Assembly: GCA_934097085.1 (NCBI GenBank)
Contig: CAKONK010000010.1
Location: 1-47,615, forward strand
Source: an uncultured Bacilli bacterium
Lineage (GTDB): Bacteria > Bacillota_I > Bacilli_A > RF39 > UBA660
Direction: 5' to 3'
DNA length: 47,615 nucleotides
Shown here: positions 28,122 through 35,236 of the stretch, one piece after another
Layout: every line of letters starts with the position of its first letter
Numbering within the stretch: the stretch's first letter is position 1
Position numbers and translations under genes: made by a program
Notes under the pieces: generated by a model
Databases searched by the model: none
What the model saw: the letters and a program-made list of their open reading frames with translations, nothing else
Told to the model about the DNA's origin: nothing

Positions 28122-28982
28122 TTAACTTAATGAAGTTTTTACATTTTCTATGAAAGAAGTCATTGTACTGAAATAATCATCATCCATAGATAAAGTCATT
28201 AGATTAACATCAATTAATTTAGCATTATTATTAACTAACTCTTTTATTTTTTCATTTTCTTTATCATTTTCTGTACTTAAAATATATGTATATTTTTTAT
28301 TTTTAAATTTTGATTTTATATTATTATATTTATTTTCTTTTAAATTATCAGCATCATCAAGACTAATTACATCAAATCCATAGCTTTTAAGAAAGTTAAA
28401 TACTTTACTACTTGCAATAATTGTATATTTACCATTAGATTGTGCTTCATTTGCAATACTTCTTAAGTTAGCATCCATAAGAGATATTTTTTCCTCGAAA
28501 TCAGCATAATTTTTATTAACCTCTTCGATAATATATTTACTTGTTAAATAATTTGTAAGATTCTCTTTAATATTTTTAGCAAGCATTAAATAATTTTTAG
28601 GACTTAACCAAAGTTCAGCAGGATCATTTTCATAAGATAGTCCATAAGAAACATCAATTATCAAAAGATTTTTGTTTTTATTTAATAAAGTTTTAGCAAT
28701 TTCTTTTTCTTTAGTTAAACCATTATAAACAAAAAGGTCAGCATTTGCATAATTTGTAATTTGTTTTCCTGTTAGTTTATATGTGTTTAAATCACAATCT
28801 TTTGGGTAGATACTACTTATTTCTCCGTAATCATCATATAAATATTTTACTAAATAATTTACTGGGTAAACCGTAGTATAAATAGTGGCACCTTCGAGGT
28901 CATCTTTTTTAATTGAACATGAAGATAATATTAATGTAAATAAAGTTAGCAAGCAAAATGTTTTAAATAATTTTAATTTCAT
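28122..28982 (-). CDS. ZnuA-like lipoprotein lacking the usual metal ligands
   Basis: The 286-residue protein has a lipoprotein signal peptide with lipobox LSSC (Cys22). The mature part follows the cluster 9 (ZnuA/MntC) substrate-binding fold: YTTVYPVNYLVKYL at its start, ADLFVYNGL, and WLSPKNYLMLAKNI. The histidines that bind Zn or Mn in this family are absent. The P-H-x-Y region reads DLNTYKLTG, the DPHxWL block reads DPAELWLSP, and the S-H block reads ASSKVFNFL. No ABC permease or ATPase gene adjoins it. It may bind another ligand or have lost transport function. Confidence 0.75.
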   Translation of the reverse strand: MKLKLFKTFCLLTLFTLILSSCSIKKDDLEGATIYTTVYPVNYLVKYLYDDYGEISSIYPKDCDLNTYKLTGKQITNYANADLFVYNGLTKEKEIAKTLLNKNKNLLIIDVSYGLSYENDPAELWLSPKNYLMLAKNIKENLTNYLTSKYIIEEVNKNYADFEEKISLMDANLRSIANEAQSNGKYTIIASSKVFNFLKSYGFDVISLDDADNLKENKYNNIKSKFKNKKYTYILSTENDKENEKIKELVNNNAKLIDVNLMTLSMDDDYFSTMTSFIENVKTSLS

Positions 28983-28995
28983 TTAAATTTTCCTT

Positions 28996-29202
28996 TCATG
29001 GAACTGGATCATATCCACATTTTCCATTTGGACGACATCTTTTTAACCTTTTAAAACCAAGTTTTAAGCCCTTAATTACGCCATACTTATAAATAGATTC
29101 AATCATATATTCACTACATGTTGGAGTAAATCTACACATTTTATGTGATATATTTGGAATAATTTGATAACCTCTTATTAAATATATTATAATCATTTTC
29201 AT
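28996..29202 (-). CDS. yidD: Membrane protein insertion efficiency factor YidD
   Basis: The 68-residue protein has the family core RGYQ, CRFTPTCSEYMIE and the C-terminal RCRPNGKCGYDPVP. YidD is a small inner-membrane-associated protein aiding YidC-dependent insertion. It usually lies beside rnpA and yidC, but here it is beside the ZnuA-like gene and rnc. Its stop codon is TGA, which shows that TGA is not read as Trp in this organism. Confidence 0.93.
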   Translation of the reverse strand: MKMIIIYLIRGYQIIPNISHKMCRFTPTCSEYMIESIYKYGVIKGLKLGFKRLKRCRPNGKCGYDPVP

Positions 29203-29242
29203 ATTTCGTCCATATTTAGTATTATACTATATATTTTTAAAA

Positions 29243-29271
29243 TTTACAATTACCTAATAATATGTTATACT
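29243..29271 (+). promoter_or_regulatory. Promoter of rnc-smc
   Basis: TTTACA (29243-29248), a 17-bp spacer and TATACT (29266-29271). It places the transcript start near 29278, which rules out the in-frame upstream codon at 29262 as the rnc start. Confidence 0.7.
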
Positions 29272-29297
29272 TACTAAGGAAAGTAATAGGTGAGTAT

Positions 29298-29945
29298 ATG
29301 AATTTCTTAGAAAAATATAACATTAAAATTAATAATACATTGTTATTATCCGAAGCATTAACTCATTCTTCTTATGCATATGAAAATAATATTAATTCAT
29401 ATGAGAAACTAGAGTTTTTGGGAGATGCAGTATTAAGTGTAATAGTAAGTGAGTATCTATATAATAAACATAATTTAAAAGAGGGCCAAATGACTAAAAT
29501 TAGAGCTAGTTATGTATGTGAGGATGCTTTAAATGTTTATGCTAAAGAAGTAGGCTATGCTGAATTTATTAAGGTTGGCAATGGTCTTCATGGTAAAGCA
29601 AATGAAACAATAATTGCAGATGTTTTTGAGGCTATTTTAGCGGTTATTTATATAGATCAAGGATTTGAAACTTGTAAAAGATATATTTATGCTGTCGTTA
29701 TACCTCATATTCAAAGAAATGAACAGTTCTTTGCGGATTATAAAACTGCTTTTCAAGAGGTTGTTCAAACAAGCCAAAGATCAGTAATTTATGAAGTAGA
29801 AAGTATTACTGATGAAGAGGGTAAACTTTTATTTAAGGCTGATGCAATAGTAGATGATATAACACTTGGAAGTGGCATTGGTAAATCTAAAAAAGAAGCC
29901 GAACAAATGGCAGCTAAAGATGCTCTAAGGAAAAGTGCAAGGTAG
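29298..29945 (+). CDS. rnc: Ribonuclease III
   Basis: RNase III cleaves double-stranded RNA in rRNA maturation and mRNA turnover. The 215-residue protein has the RIIID signature KLEFLGDAVLS, the second acidic block ADVFEAILAVIYID, and a C-terminal double-stranded RNA-binding domain (DYKTAFQEVVQ to KKEAEQMAAKDAL). The start at 29298 is supported by AGGTGAG and by the promoter just upstream. It is followed after three bases by smc, the rnc-smc order known from Bacillus and relatives. Confidence 0.95.
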   Translation: MNFLEKYNIKINNTLLLSEALTHSSYAYENNINSYEKLEFLGDAVLSVIVSEYLYNKHNLKEGQMTKIRASYVCEDALNVYAKEVGYAEFIKVGNGLHGKANETIIADVFEAILAVIYIDQGFETCKRYIYAVVIPHIQRNEQFFADYKTAFQEVVQTSQRSVIYEVESITDEEGKLLFKADAIVDDITLGSGIGKSKKEAEQMAAKDALRKSAR

Positions 29946-29948
29946 ATT

Positions 29949-32870
29949 ATGTATATAAAAAGTATTAAAATGCAAGGGTTTAAGTCCTTTGCTGATAAAA
30001 CAGAACTTGATTTTGATAAAAATATATGTGCAATAGTCGGACCAAATGGAAGCGGTAAAAGTAATGTTGTTGATGCTCTTTTATGGGTTTTAGGAGAGCA
30101 AAGTGTCAAAACCCTACGTGGTGATGATAAGATGAGCGATATCATTTTTAGTGGTTCTAAATCAAGAGAGGGTTTAACTAAAGCAAGCGTAAGTATTTTA
30201 TTTGATAATGAAGATCATACTTTACCATCTGAGTTTGGTGAAGTTGAAATAAAAAGAACTATTTATAAGACTGGTGAAAATGAATATTTTATAAATAACT
30301 CGAGAGTAAGACTTAAGGATATTACTGACCTTATACTTGATGTATCGTCAAAGTTCAATATAATTACGCAAGGAAATATTAATGCTTTAGTGGATAATAA
30401 ATCCTCAGAAAGAAGAGTACTTTTTGAAAATGCTGCTGGAGTATTAAAATATAAAAAAAGGAAAGAAGAAACTTTAAAAAAACTAGATAATACCAAAGAA
30501 AATATCACTAGATTAAACCTAATAATCAAGGAAGTTATGTCTTCTTTAAAGCCGTTAGAAAAACAAAAAAAAGAAGCCGAAAAATACATCAAAATAAAAG
30601 ATAATCTTGAAAATATTGAAGTATCTTTAATTGCAAGTGATATAACAAATATAAAAGAAAGATATGAAAATATTAAATTAGAAAATAGCAAATTAAAAAA
30701 AGAGCAAGAAGTAAATGTATTCTTACATCCTGAGGAACTTGAAAAACTTAAATTAATTCTTTTACAAATGGATGAAGAAATAACTAAATCAAATGAACAA
30801 ATTATTCAAATTAATGATGATATATCAAGACTTCAAAGTCAAAAACAAATTAATTTAGAAAGAGTAAAATTAAGTGTAAATGAAAGTGCAATTAATGAAA
30901 ACCTTTTAAGATTAAAAGAGGAAAAACTATCTATTGAGAAAAACATTGCTGTACTTGATAGTGAAATAAAATCTTTAAAAGATGAATATAATATTTTAAT
31001 TAAGGAATATAATGATAAAAATAATACACAATTAAAGGAAAAAATTAAAATAACTACTTTAAAAAGTGATTACAATGTTAAATCTAAAGAATTATTTGAC
31101 TTAGAAAATAAAATTAATATTGCTAAAAGTAATATTGAAAATAATTCTTTTTTACCAAAAAGTATTGCAGCAGTTTTAAATTCAAAAGCTTTAAGTGGTA
31201 TTTGTGATCGTATTGAAAACTTAATTGAGGTAAATGATGCTCATAAAATAGCCATTTCATCTTCTTTGGGAGCAGCCAAAAACTTTATAGTAACAACTGA
31301 TTTTGATAGTGCAAAAAGAGCTATTAAATATCTTAAAAACTTTGGTTTAGGAAGATGTACATTCTTCCCACTTGATACCATAAAATCAAGATATATTGAT
31401 AATGCAGCATTAACTAGTATTAAGGATTTACCTGGTTTTATTGGAATTGCCTCTGAACTTGTAAGTTATGATAAAAAATACAAAAATATTATTGAAAATC
31501 AACTTGGTAATGTTATTATAGTAGATAGCCTTGATGATGCAAATAGAATTGGTAAAAAGACTGATTATAAATATAAAATTGTCTCTTTAGAGGGTGATAT
31601 CTTATATTCAGGTGGAGCAGTAAGTGGTGGTAGAGTAAATACAAATAATGATGATAAATTAAACCTTTTACATATGCAAAATGAATATAATGATAAAAAA
31701 GGATTACTTCAAAGTATATCAGTTACTTTAGATAATGCTAATGATAAATATGAAGAACTTGAGAAAGAAATTAGTGAAATTAATTATAAATTAACCGAAA
31801 AAAGAGTGTTAATTGAAAATAAAGAAAGAGTGTTATCAGAAACTAAAGATAAATTAACATACACTGAAAGTAATATTGATGGTTTTAAAAACCTTAATAA
31901 TAATACTTTAAATGATAAAATCGAGGAAATATTATATACACTTAATAGTAAATCTAAAGAAAAAGAAATACTTGAAAATAACCTTATTTCTTTAAAATCT
32001 AGAAAATTTGATTTAAATAATAAAATCGAAGATTTAGAAAAAAAGATTAATGAAGTAAATAGTAAATATAATAGAAATGAAAGCTTAATTAAAAATAATG
32101 AAATTGAAATCGGTAAGTTAGAGGTAAAAATGGACTCACTTCTTGAAAACCTTCAAAATGAGTATAATATGACTTATGAAAATGCTTTAAAATCTTATGA
32201 ACTTACAATGGATCCTGAAGAGGCTAGAGAAATTGTAATTAAATATAAAAATGATTTAAAGGGACTTACAAATATTAATACAGGAAGTATTTCAGAATAT
32301 GATAGATTAAGTAAAAGATATGACTTTTTAGCGGGTCAAAAAGATGATTTAGAGTCATCTTCTAAAGAACTTTATAATATTATTGATGAAATGGATGATA
32401 TTATGAAAAAGCGTTTTAAAGAGACTTTTGATAAAATATCTACTGAATTTTCCATTGTATTTAGGAAGATGTTTAAAGGTGGAAACGGTGTTTTAAAACT
32501 AACTGATGAAAATGATTTACTTAATACAGGAATTTCTATTTTAGCGGTTCCACCAGGAAAAAAACTTAATTCAACATCGATGTTATCAGGTGGTGAAAAA
32601 GCACTTACAGCAATATGTCTTATATTTGCCATACTTAATGTTAAACCTGCGCCATTCATTGTACTTGATGAAGTTGAGGCACCACTTGATGAAGAAAATG
32701 TATCAATGTTTGGTGATTATTTAAAAAGTATGCAAAATATTAGTCAATTTATATTAATAACTCATAAAAAGAAAATGATGGAATATGCAAGTAACTTATA
32801 TGGTGTAACTATGCAAGAGAGTGGAGTATCTAAGCTAGTAAGTGTAAAACTTGAAAATAATATAGAATAA
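29949..32870 (+). CDS. smc: Chromosome segregation protein SMC (short form)
   Basis: SMC is the ATPase of bacterial condensin. The 973-residue protein has the N-terminal Walker A GPNGSGKSNVVDALLWVLGE, two coiled-coil arms, a hinge near residues 390-560 (containing SKALSGICDRIENLI and GDILYSGGAVSGGR), and the C-terminal signature SMLSGGEKALTA with Walker B FIVLDEVEAPLDE. It is about 200 residues shorter than the 1186-residue B. subtilis protein; the loss is in the coiled-coil arms. It is coupled to rnc. ScpA and ScpB are not in the window. Confidence 0.95.
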   Translation: MYIKSIKMQGFKSFADKTELDFDKNICAIVGPNGSGKSNVVDALLWVLGEQSVKTLRGDDKMSDIIFSGSKSREGLTKASVSILFDNEDHTLPSEFGEVEIKRTIYKTGENEYFINNSRVRLKDITDLILDVSSKFNIITQGNINALVDNKSSERRVLFENAAGVLKYKKRKEETLKKLDNTKENITRLNLIIKEVMSSLKPLEKQKKEAEKYIKIKDNLENIEVSLIASDITNIKERYENIKLENSKLKKEQEVNVFLHPEELEKLKLILLQMDEEITKSNEQIIQINDDISRLQSQKQINLERVKLSVNESAINENLLRLKEEKLSIEKNIAVLDSEIKSLKDEYNILIKEYNDKNNTQLKEKIKITTLKSDYNVKSKELFDLENKINIAKSNIENNSFLPKSIAAVLNSKALSGICDRIENLIEVNDAHKIAISSSLGAAKNFIVTTDFDSAKRAIKYLKNFGLGRCTFFPLDTIKSRYIDNAALTSIKDLPGFIGIASELVSYDKKYKNIIENQLGNVIIVDSLDDANRIGKKTDYKYKIVSLEGDILYSGGAVSGGRVNTNNDDKLNLLHMQNEYNDKKGLLQSISVTLDNANDKYEELEKEISEINYKLTEKRVLIENKERVLSETKDKLTYTESNIDGFKNLNNNTLNDKIEEILYTLNSKSKEKEILENNLISLKSRKFDLNNKIEDLEKKINEVNSKYNRNESLIKNNEIEIGKLEVKMDSLLENLQNEYNMTYENALKSYELTMDPEEAREIVIKYKNDLKGLTNINTGSISEYDRLSKRYDFLAGQKDDLESSSKELYNIIDEMDDIMKKRFKETFDKISTEFSIVFRKMFKGGNGVLKLTDENDLLNTGISILAVPPGKKLNSTSMLSGGEKALTAICLIFAILNVKPAPFIVLDEVEAPLDEENVSMFGDYLKSMQNISQFILITHKKKMMEYASNLYGVTMQESGVSKLVSVKLENNIE

Positions 32871-32882
32871 CATTAAAATAGG

Positions 32883-32912
32883 TTTACAAAATAGTGTTAA
32901 GTAATGTATAAT
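32883..32912 (+). promoter_or_regulatory. Promoter of the helix-turn-helix gene
   Basis: TTTACA (32883-32888), an 18-bp spacer and TATAAT (32907-32912). AAAGGAG follows at 32920-32926, with a second AAGGA nearer the start codon. Confidence 0.65.
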
Positions 32913-32941
32913 AAAAATGTAAAGGAGTACAAGGATAATTT

Positions 32942-33739
32942 ATGGACACATTAAACAAATTATTACAAGATTTAGGAATATCTAAGGTAAAATTAGCAAA
33001 ATATTTGGGAGTATCAAGACAAATGGTTTACAATTATTTGACATTTGAGGATATCAATAATTGGCCGAAAGAAAAAAAAGCATTATTATTTCAATTATTA
33101 GAAATCGACTCATCAACTTTTAAAGGCTTTGATAAAATTAAAGTGACTACTGAATATATGCTTAGAATTGAAAAGAAATTAAATAATACATCACAAAAGG
33201 AAGAAAATATGACAAATAATTTTGATTTAAGTGGTATAACAAGAGATGATAAATGTCTTTTATCAGATATTGTATATTTACTTAAGGAAAAGCTAATTGA
33301 TGGCTCAAAAGCAGAGAAGGGGACAGTACAATATATTTATTATCTACTTTCTTCAATGGAAAATGTACCGGAAATTAAATATATGCTTGCCTATATAGCT
33401 AAAACAAATGGATTTATTGATCCAGATGAATTTCTTTATAATGAAGATAAACAATTTATTTTTGAGGGAATATTATATTCTGGTTTAACTTTATATAACA
33501 ATGGGGGAGCTTCAAAGAGTAAAGTTGCTGAATCAAGAAAAAGATTTATTCGTGAAATTGAACTTAAAAAACAAGAAAAAATTGGCCGTACACAAGCTTT
33601 AAATACAATTAGAGTTCAAGCGTTACATGAACTTGGATACTCAGATATAAATACAGAAAATGCTACTGAAGTATTTGAAAAGATTGCCGAAATTGAATCT
33701 AGAAAAATGTGCGGTATTAATGAAGATAAAAAGAAATAG
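32942..33739 (+). CDS. Helix-turn-helix DNA-binding protein next to dif
   Basis: The 265-residue protein begins with a clear XRE/Cro-type helix-turn-helix: LGISKVKLAKYLGVSRQMVYNYLTFED (residues about 12-37). The remainder is helical and charged, with SKSKVAESRKRFIREIELKKQE near residues 185-205, and shows no known effector domain. It is the last + strand gene before the dif region, separated from it by about 280 bp that hold two copies of a 22-bp palindrome. A role at the terminus is only an inference from position. It has its own promoter and terminator. Confidence 0.75.
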   Translation: MDTLNKLLQDLGISKVKLAKYLGVSRQMVYNYLTFEDINNWPKEKKALLFQLLEIDSSTFKGFDKIKVTTEYMLRIEKKLNNTSQKEENMTNNFDLSGITRDDKCLLSDIVYLLKEKLIDGSKAEKGTVQYIYYLLSSMENVPEIKYMLAYIAKTNGFIDPDEFLYNEDKQFIFEGILYSGLTLYNNGGASKSKVAESRKRFIREIELKKQEKIGRTQALNTIRVQALHELGYSDINTENATEVFEKIAEIESRKMCGINEDKKK

Positions 33740-33760
33740 GGGATTACCCTATTTTTTTTT
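33734..33760 (+). terminator. Terminator of the helix-turn-helix gene
   Basis: AAATAGGG (33734-33741, containing the TAG stop) pairs with CCCTATTT (33747-33754), followed by T6. Confidence 0.9.
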
Positions 33761-33770
33761 GAAATAAAAT

Positions 33771-33892
33771 ATATATGCATATGCATATATCCTTATTTAT
33801 ATATTAATAAGGTATTATATTATAACCTTATTTTATATTTAATAAGGTAAATATTAATTTATTTATTATTAATAATGTTTATTAATAATGTT
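33771..33892. repeat. AT-rich palindromic repeats left of dif
   Basis: There is no gene between 33760 and 34017. The stretch holds a 20-bp perfect palindrome ATATATGCAT-ATGCATATAT (33771-33790). Two near-identical 22-bp inverted repeats of form CCTTATT-n8-AATAAGG follow (33791-33812 and 33826-33847), then a tandem 13-bp direct repeat TTATTAATAATGT (33866-33891). They may be protein binding sites or secondary structures at the terminus. Confidence 0.6.
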
Positions 33893-34017
33893 CTTATATT
33901 ATTTTAACTAAATTATAATTCAAATTATAAATTTAAACTGATATTTACTATAAAAAAAAGCATCAATGAATTAATCAATTAGTGCTTAAATTATTTTTAA
34001 TTTTATATCAATTATTA

Positions 34018-34045
34018 ACTTCGTATAATATATATTATGTTAACT
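34018..34045 (+). other. dif: dif site, left hybrid attachment site (attL)
   Basis: The 28 bp read as XerC arm ACTTCGTATAA, centre TATATA and XerD arm TTATGTTAACT. This differs from the known B. subtilis dif at only a few positions: ACTTCCTAGAA, TATATA, TTATGTAAACT. The complete canonical XerC arm marks this as the chromosomal left half joined to the phage. The rep stop codon (TAA) lies inside its XerD arm. Confidence 0.88.
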
Positions 34046-34619
34046 TCAATTGCTCTTTCAAATAGTCAATAAACTCTGGACGATATCTCTTATATATTGT
34101 ATCATAGTTTTGTGAATTTACAAATATAACAAGATGTTTCATTGCTTCTTTTAAAGACATACCAACAAGACTGTCAATAAAACAATAGATGTCATCAATT
34201 TGGTCTTGTTCAGTTTTTAGATCATCAAATGCACCAAAGAACTTTCTTTGAAAACTATGTGATACTGTAACATCAGTTAAATCATATTGTATCTTTGAGT
34301 CATCATCCATATGCACAAGATAACGGCAACTAGCACGAAGTGATTTAATAGGCTGTATGTAATTACTCTGCACCCCTACTCTACTAGCAATAGAATTAAT
34401 ACTTCGACCATTATCTAATGATAAAATAAAATGACAATGTTCTTTCTTTTCATCTTTTTCTGGTTTATGAAAAATGTAAGCATAATTTTTAAAAGAACCT
34501 TTCAAGTCAAATAACACATCATCAAATGAATATGACTCACTATCTTTATACAATATAAACATAAAATGTCTATACCTTTTTTGCTCAATTTCTTCGCTTA
34601 ATGTTTCAGATTTTTTCAT
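34035..34619 (-). CDS. rep: Rolling-circle replication initiator, RepB/Rep_2 (HUH) type
   Basis: The 194-residue protein has the HUH metal motif EHCHFIL (H61, H63), an upstream YIFHKPEKD block, and the single catalytic tyrosine in RYLVHMDDDSKIQY (Y100). This is the arrangement of pMV158 RepB and the Rep_2 plasmid family. It would nick the origin upstream of its own gene, becoming linked to the 5' end by the tyrosine, and so start single-strand synthesis. The gene ends inside attL: the TAA stop is part of the dif XerD arm, and the last residues LT are also encoded there. GAAAGGG precedes the start. Confidence 0.88.
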   Translation of the reverse strand: MKKSETLSEEIEQKRYRHFMFILYKDSESYSFDDVLFDLKGSFKNYAYIFHKPEKDEKKEHCHFILSLDNGRSINSIASRVGVQSNYIQPIKSLRASCRYLVHMDDDSKIQYDLTDVTVSHSFQRKFFGAFDDLKTEQDQIDDIYCFIDSLVGMSLKEAMKHLVIFVNSQNYDTIYKRYRPEFIDYLKEQLKLT

Positions 34620-34646
34620 AAAAAATACCCTTTCTAAAATTTTGGC

Positions 34647-34693
34647 ACAAAATACACAAAATACTATATAGTCGTAGTAGCATAGTATTTTGT
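34647..34693 (-). other. dso: Predicted double-strand origin, pMV158-type nick site in a hairpin loop
   Basis: A perfect 12-bp stem ACAAAATACTAT (34656-34667) with ATAGTATTTTGT (34682-34693) encloses a 14-nt loop. On the - strand, which is the rep sense strand, this loop contains TACTACGAC. This is the conserved nick sequence of pMV158-family plasmids (cut after TACTACG), which also sits in a hairpin loop there. The cut would fall between 34673 and 34672. Two tandem 9-bp repeats ACAAAATAC (34647-34655, 34656-34664) resemble initiator binding repeats. It lies about 35 bp upstream of rep, as expected. Confidence 0.82.
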
Positions 34694-34703
34694 ATTTTTT
34701 TAT

Positions 34704-34731
34704 AGTATAAATTACTCTTTCTATAAGGTAA
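34704..34731 (-). promoter_or_regulatory. Possible rep promoter
   Basis: On the - strand TTACCT (34731-34726) and TATACT (34709-34704) are separated by 16 bp. The transcript would begin just before the origin hairpin. Confidence 0.4.
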
Positions 34732-34804
34732 TTTTAATCTTATACCTCCGGTGGCAAACTTTGAAAAGTTTGACCAAACTTATATGCTTTTTTATGGGAC
34801 TTGT

Positions 34805-34840
34805 AAACATCGTCAAAAAAATGTTTTGACGATGTTTTTT
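34805..34840. repeat. 14-bp perfect hairpin in the phage intergenic region
   Basis: AAACATCGTCAAAA (34805-34818) pairs perfectly with TTTTGACGATGTTT (34824-34837) around AAATG, followed by TTT on the + strand. In filamentous phages the intergenic region holds the packaging signal and the complementary-strand origin as hairpins. This is the best candidate here, although a transcription terminator for the structural operon is equally possible. No gene is supported between 34620 and 34960. Confidence 0.6.
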
Positions 34841-34960
34841 AACCATTATCATACAAAGAAGTATCGTATCAATAAACTTTCGCGGCATAAAAGCTAAAGC
34901 ATTTATTCCACGTTTTATTGACACTTAATCAAGATGTACAAAGATGTATATCAAAGTAGA

Positions 34961-35236
34961 TCATCGACCTAAAGTCTTTTTTAAAATAAATTTAAATATA
35001 TCAATATTATCAACAACAAGTTTAATAGTAATTACAAGTGGAATAAGCACTTTTAGTAAAGATATAGGTAAGAAAAAAGATACAAAGCCTAAACCACTTT
35101 GAATTAAATTAGTTAGTGCATCAATATAGGGCTGAATTGCATTATTAACAGCATCAAAACCAGGAATTGAATCTAAAAATGAAAGAATAAAACCAAAAAG
35201 ATATATTAAAATTTTAAATAAACCATATATGATCAT
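34961..35236 (-). CDS. Phage small hydrophobic membrane protein (pVI-like position)
   Basis: The 91-residue protein has an N-terminal hydrophobic segment (3-21), a short amphipathic middle containing SIPGFDAVNNAIQPY, and a strongly hydrophobic C-terminal segment (50-73) before a basic end. Its ATG overlaps the stop of the 465-residue gene by four bases (ATGA). In size, topology and place directly after the adsorption-like gene it resembles pVI of filamentous phages. This is inferred from position, not from sequence identity. Confidence 0.65.
   Translation of the reverse strand: MIIYGLFKILIYLFGFILSFLDSIPGFDAVNNAIQPYIDALTNLIQSGLGFVSFFLPISLLKVLIPLVITIKLVVDNIDIFKFILKKTLGR

Noticed and set aside
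34721..34924. 67-codon frame on the - strand in the phage intergenic region, starting with GTG
   Set aside because: It has no ribosome binding site, runs through the 14-bp hairpin and the rep promoter region, and its product looks like translated non-coding DNA. This stretch is better explained as the replication origin and hairpin region.
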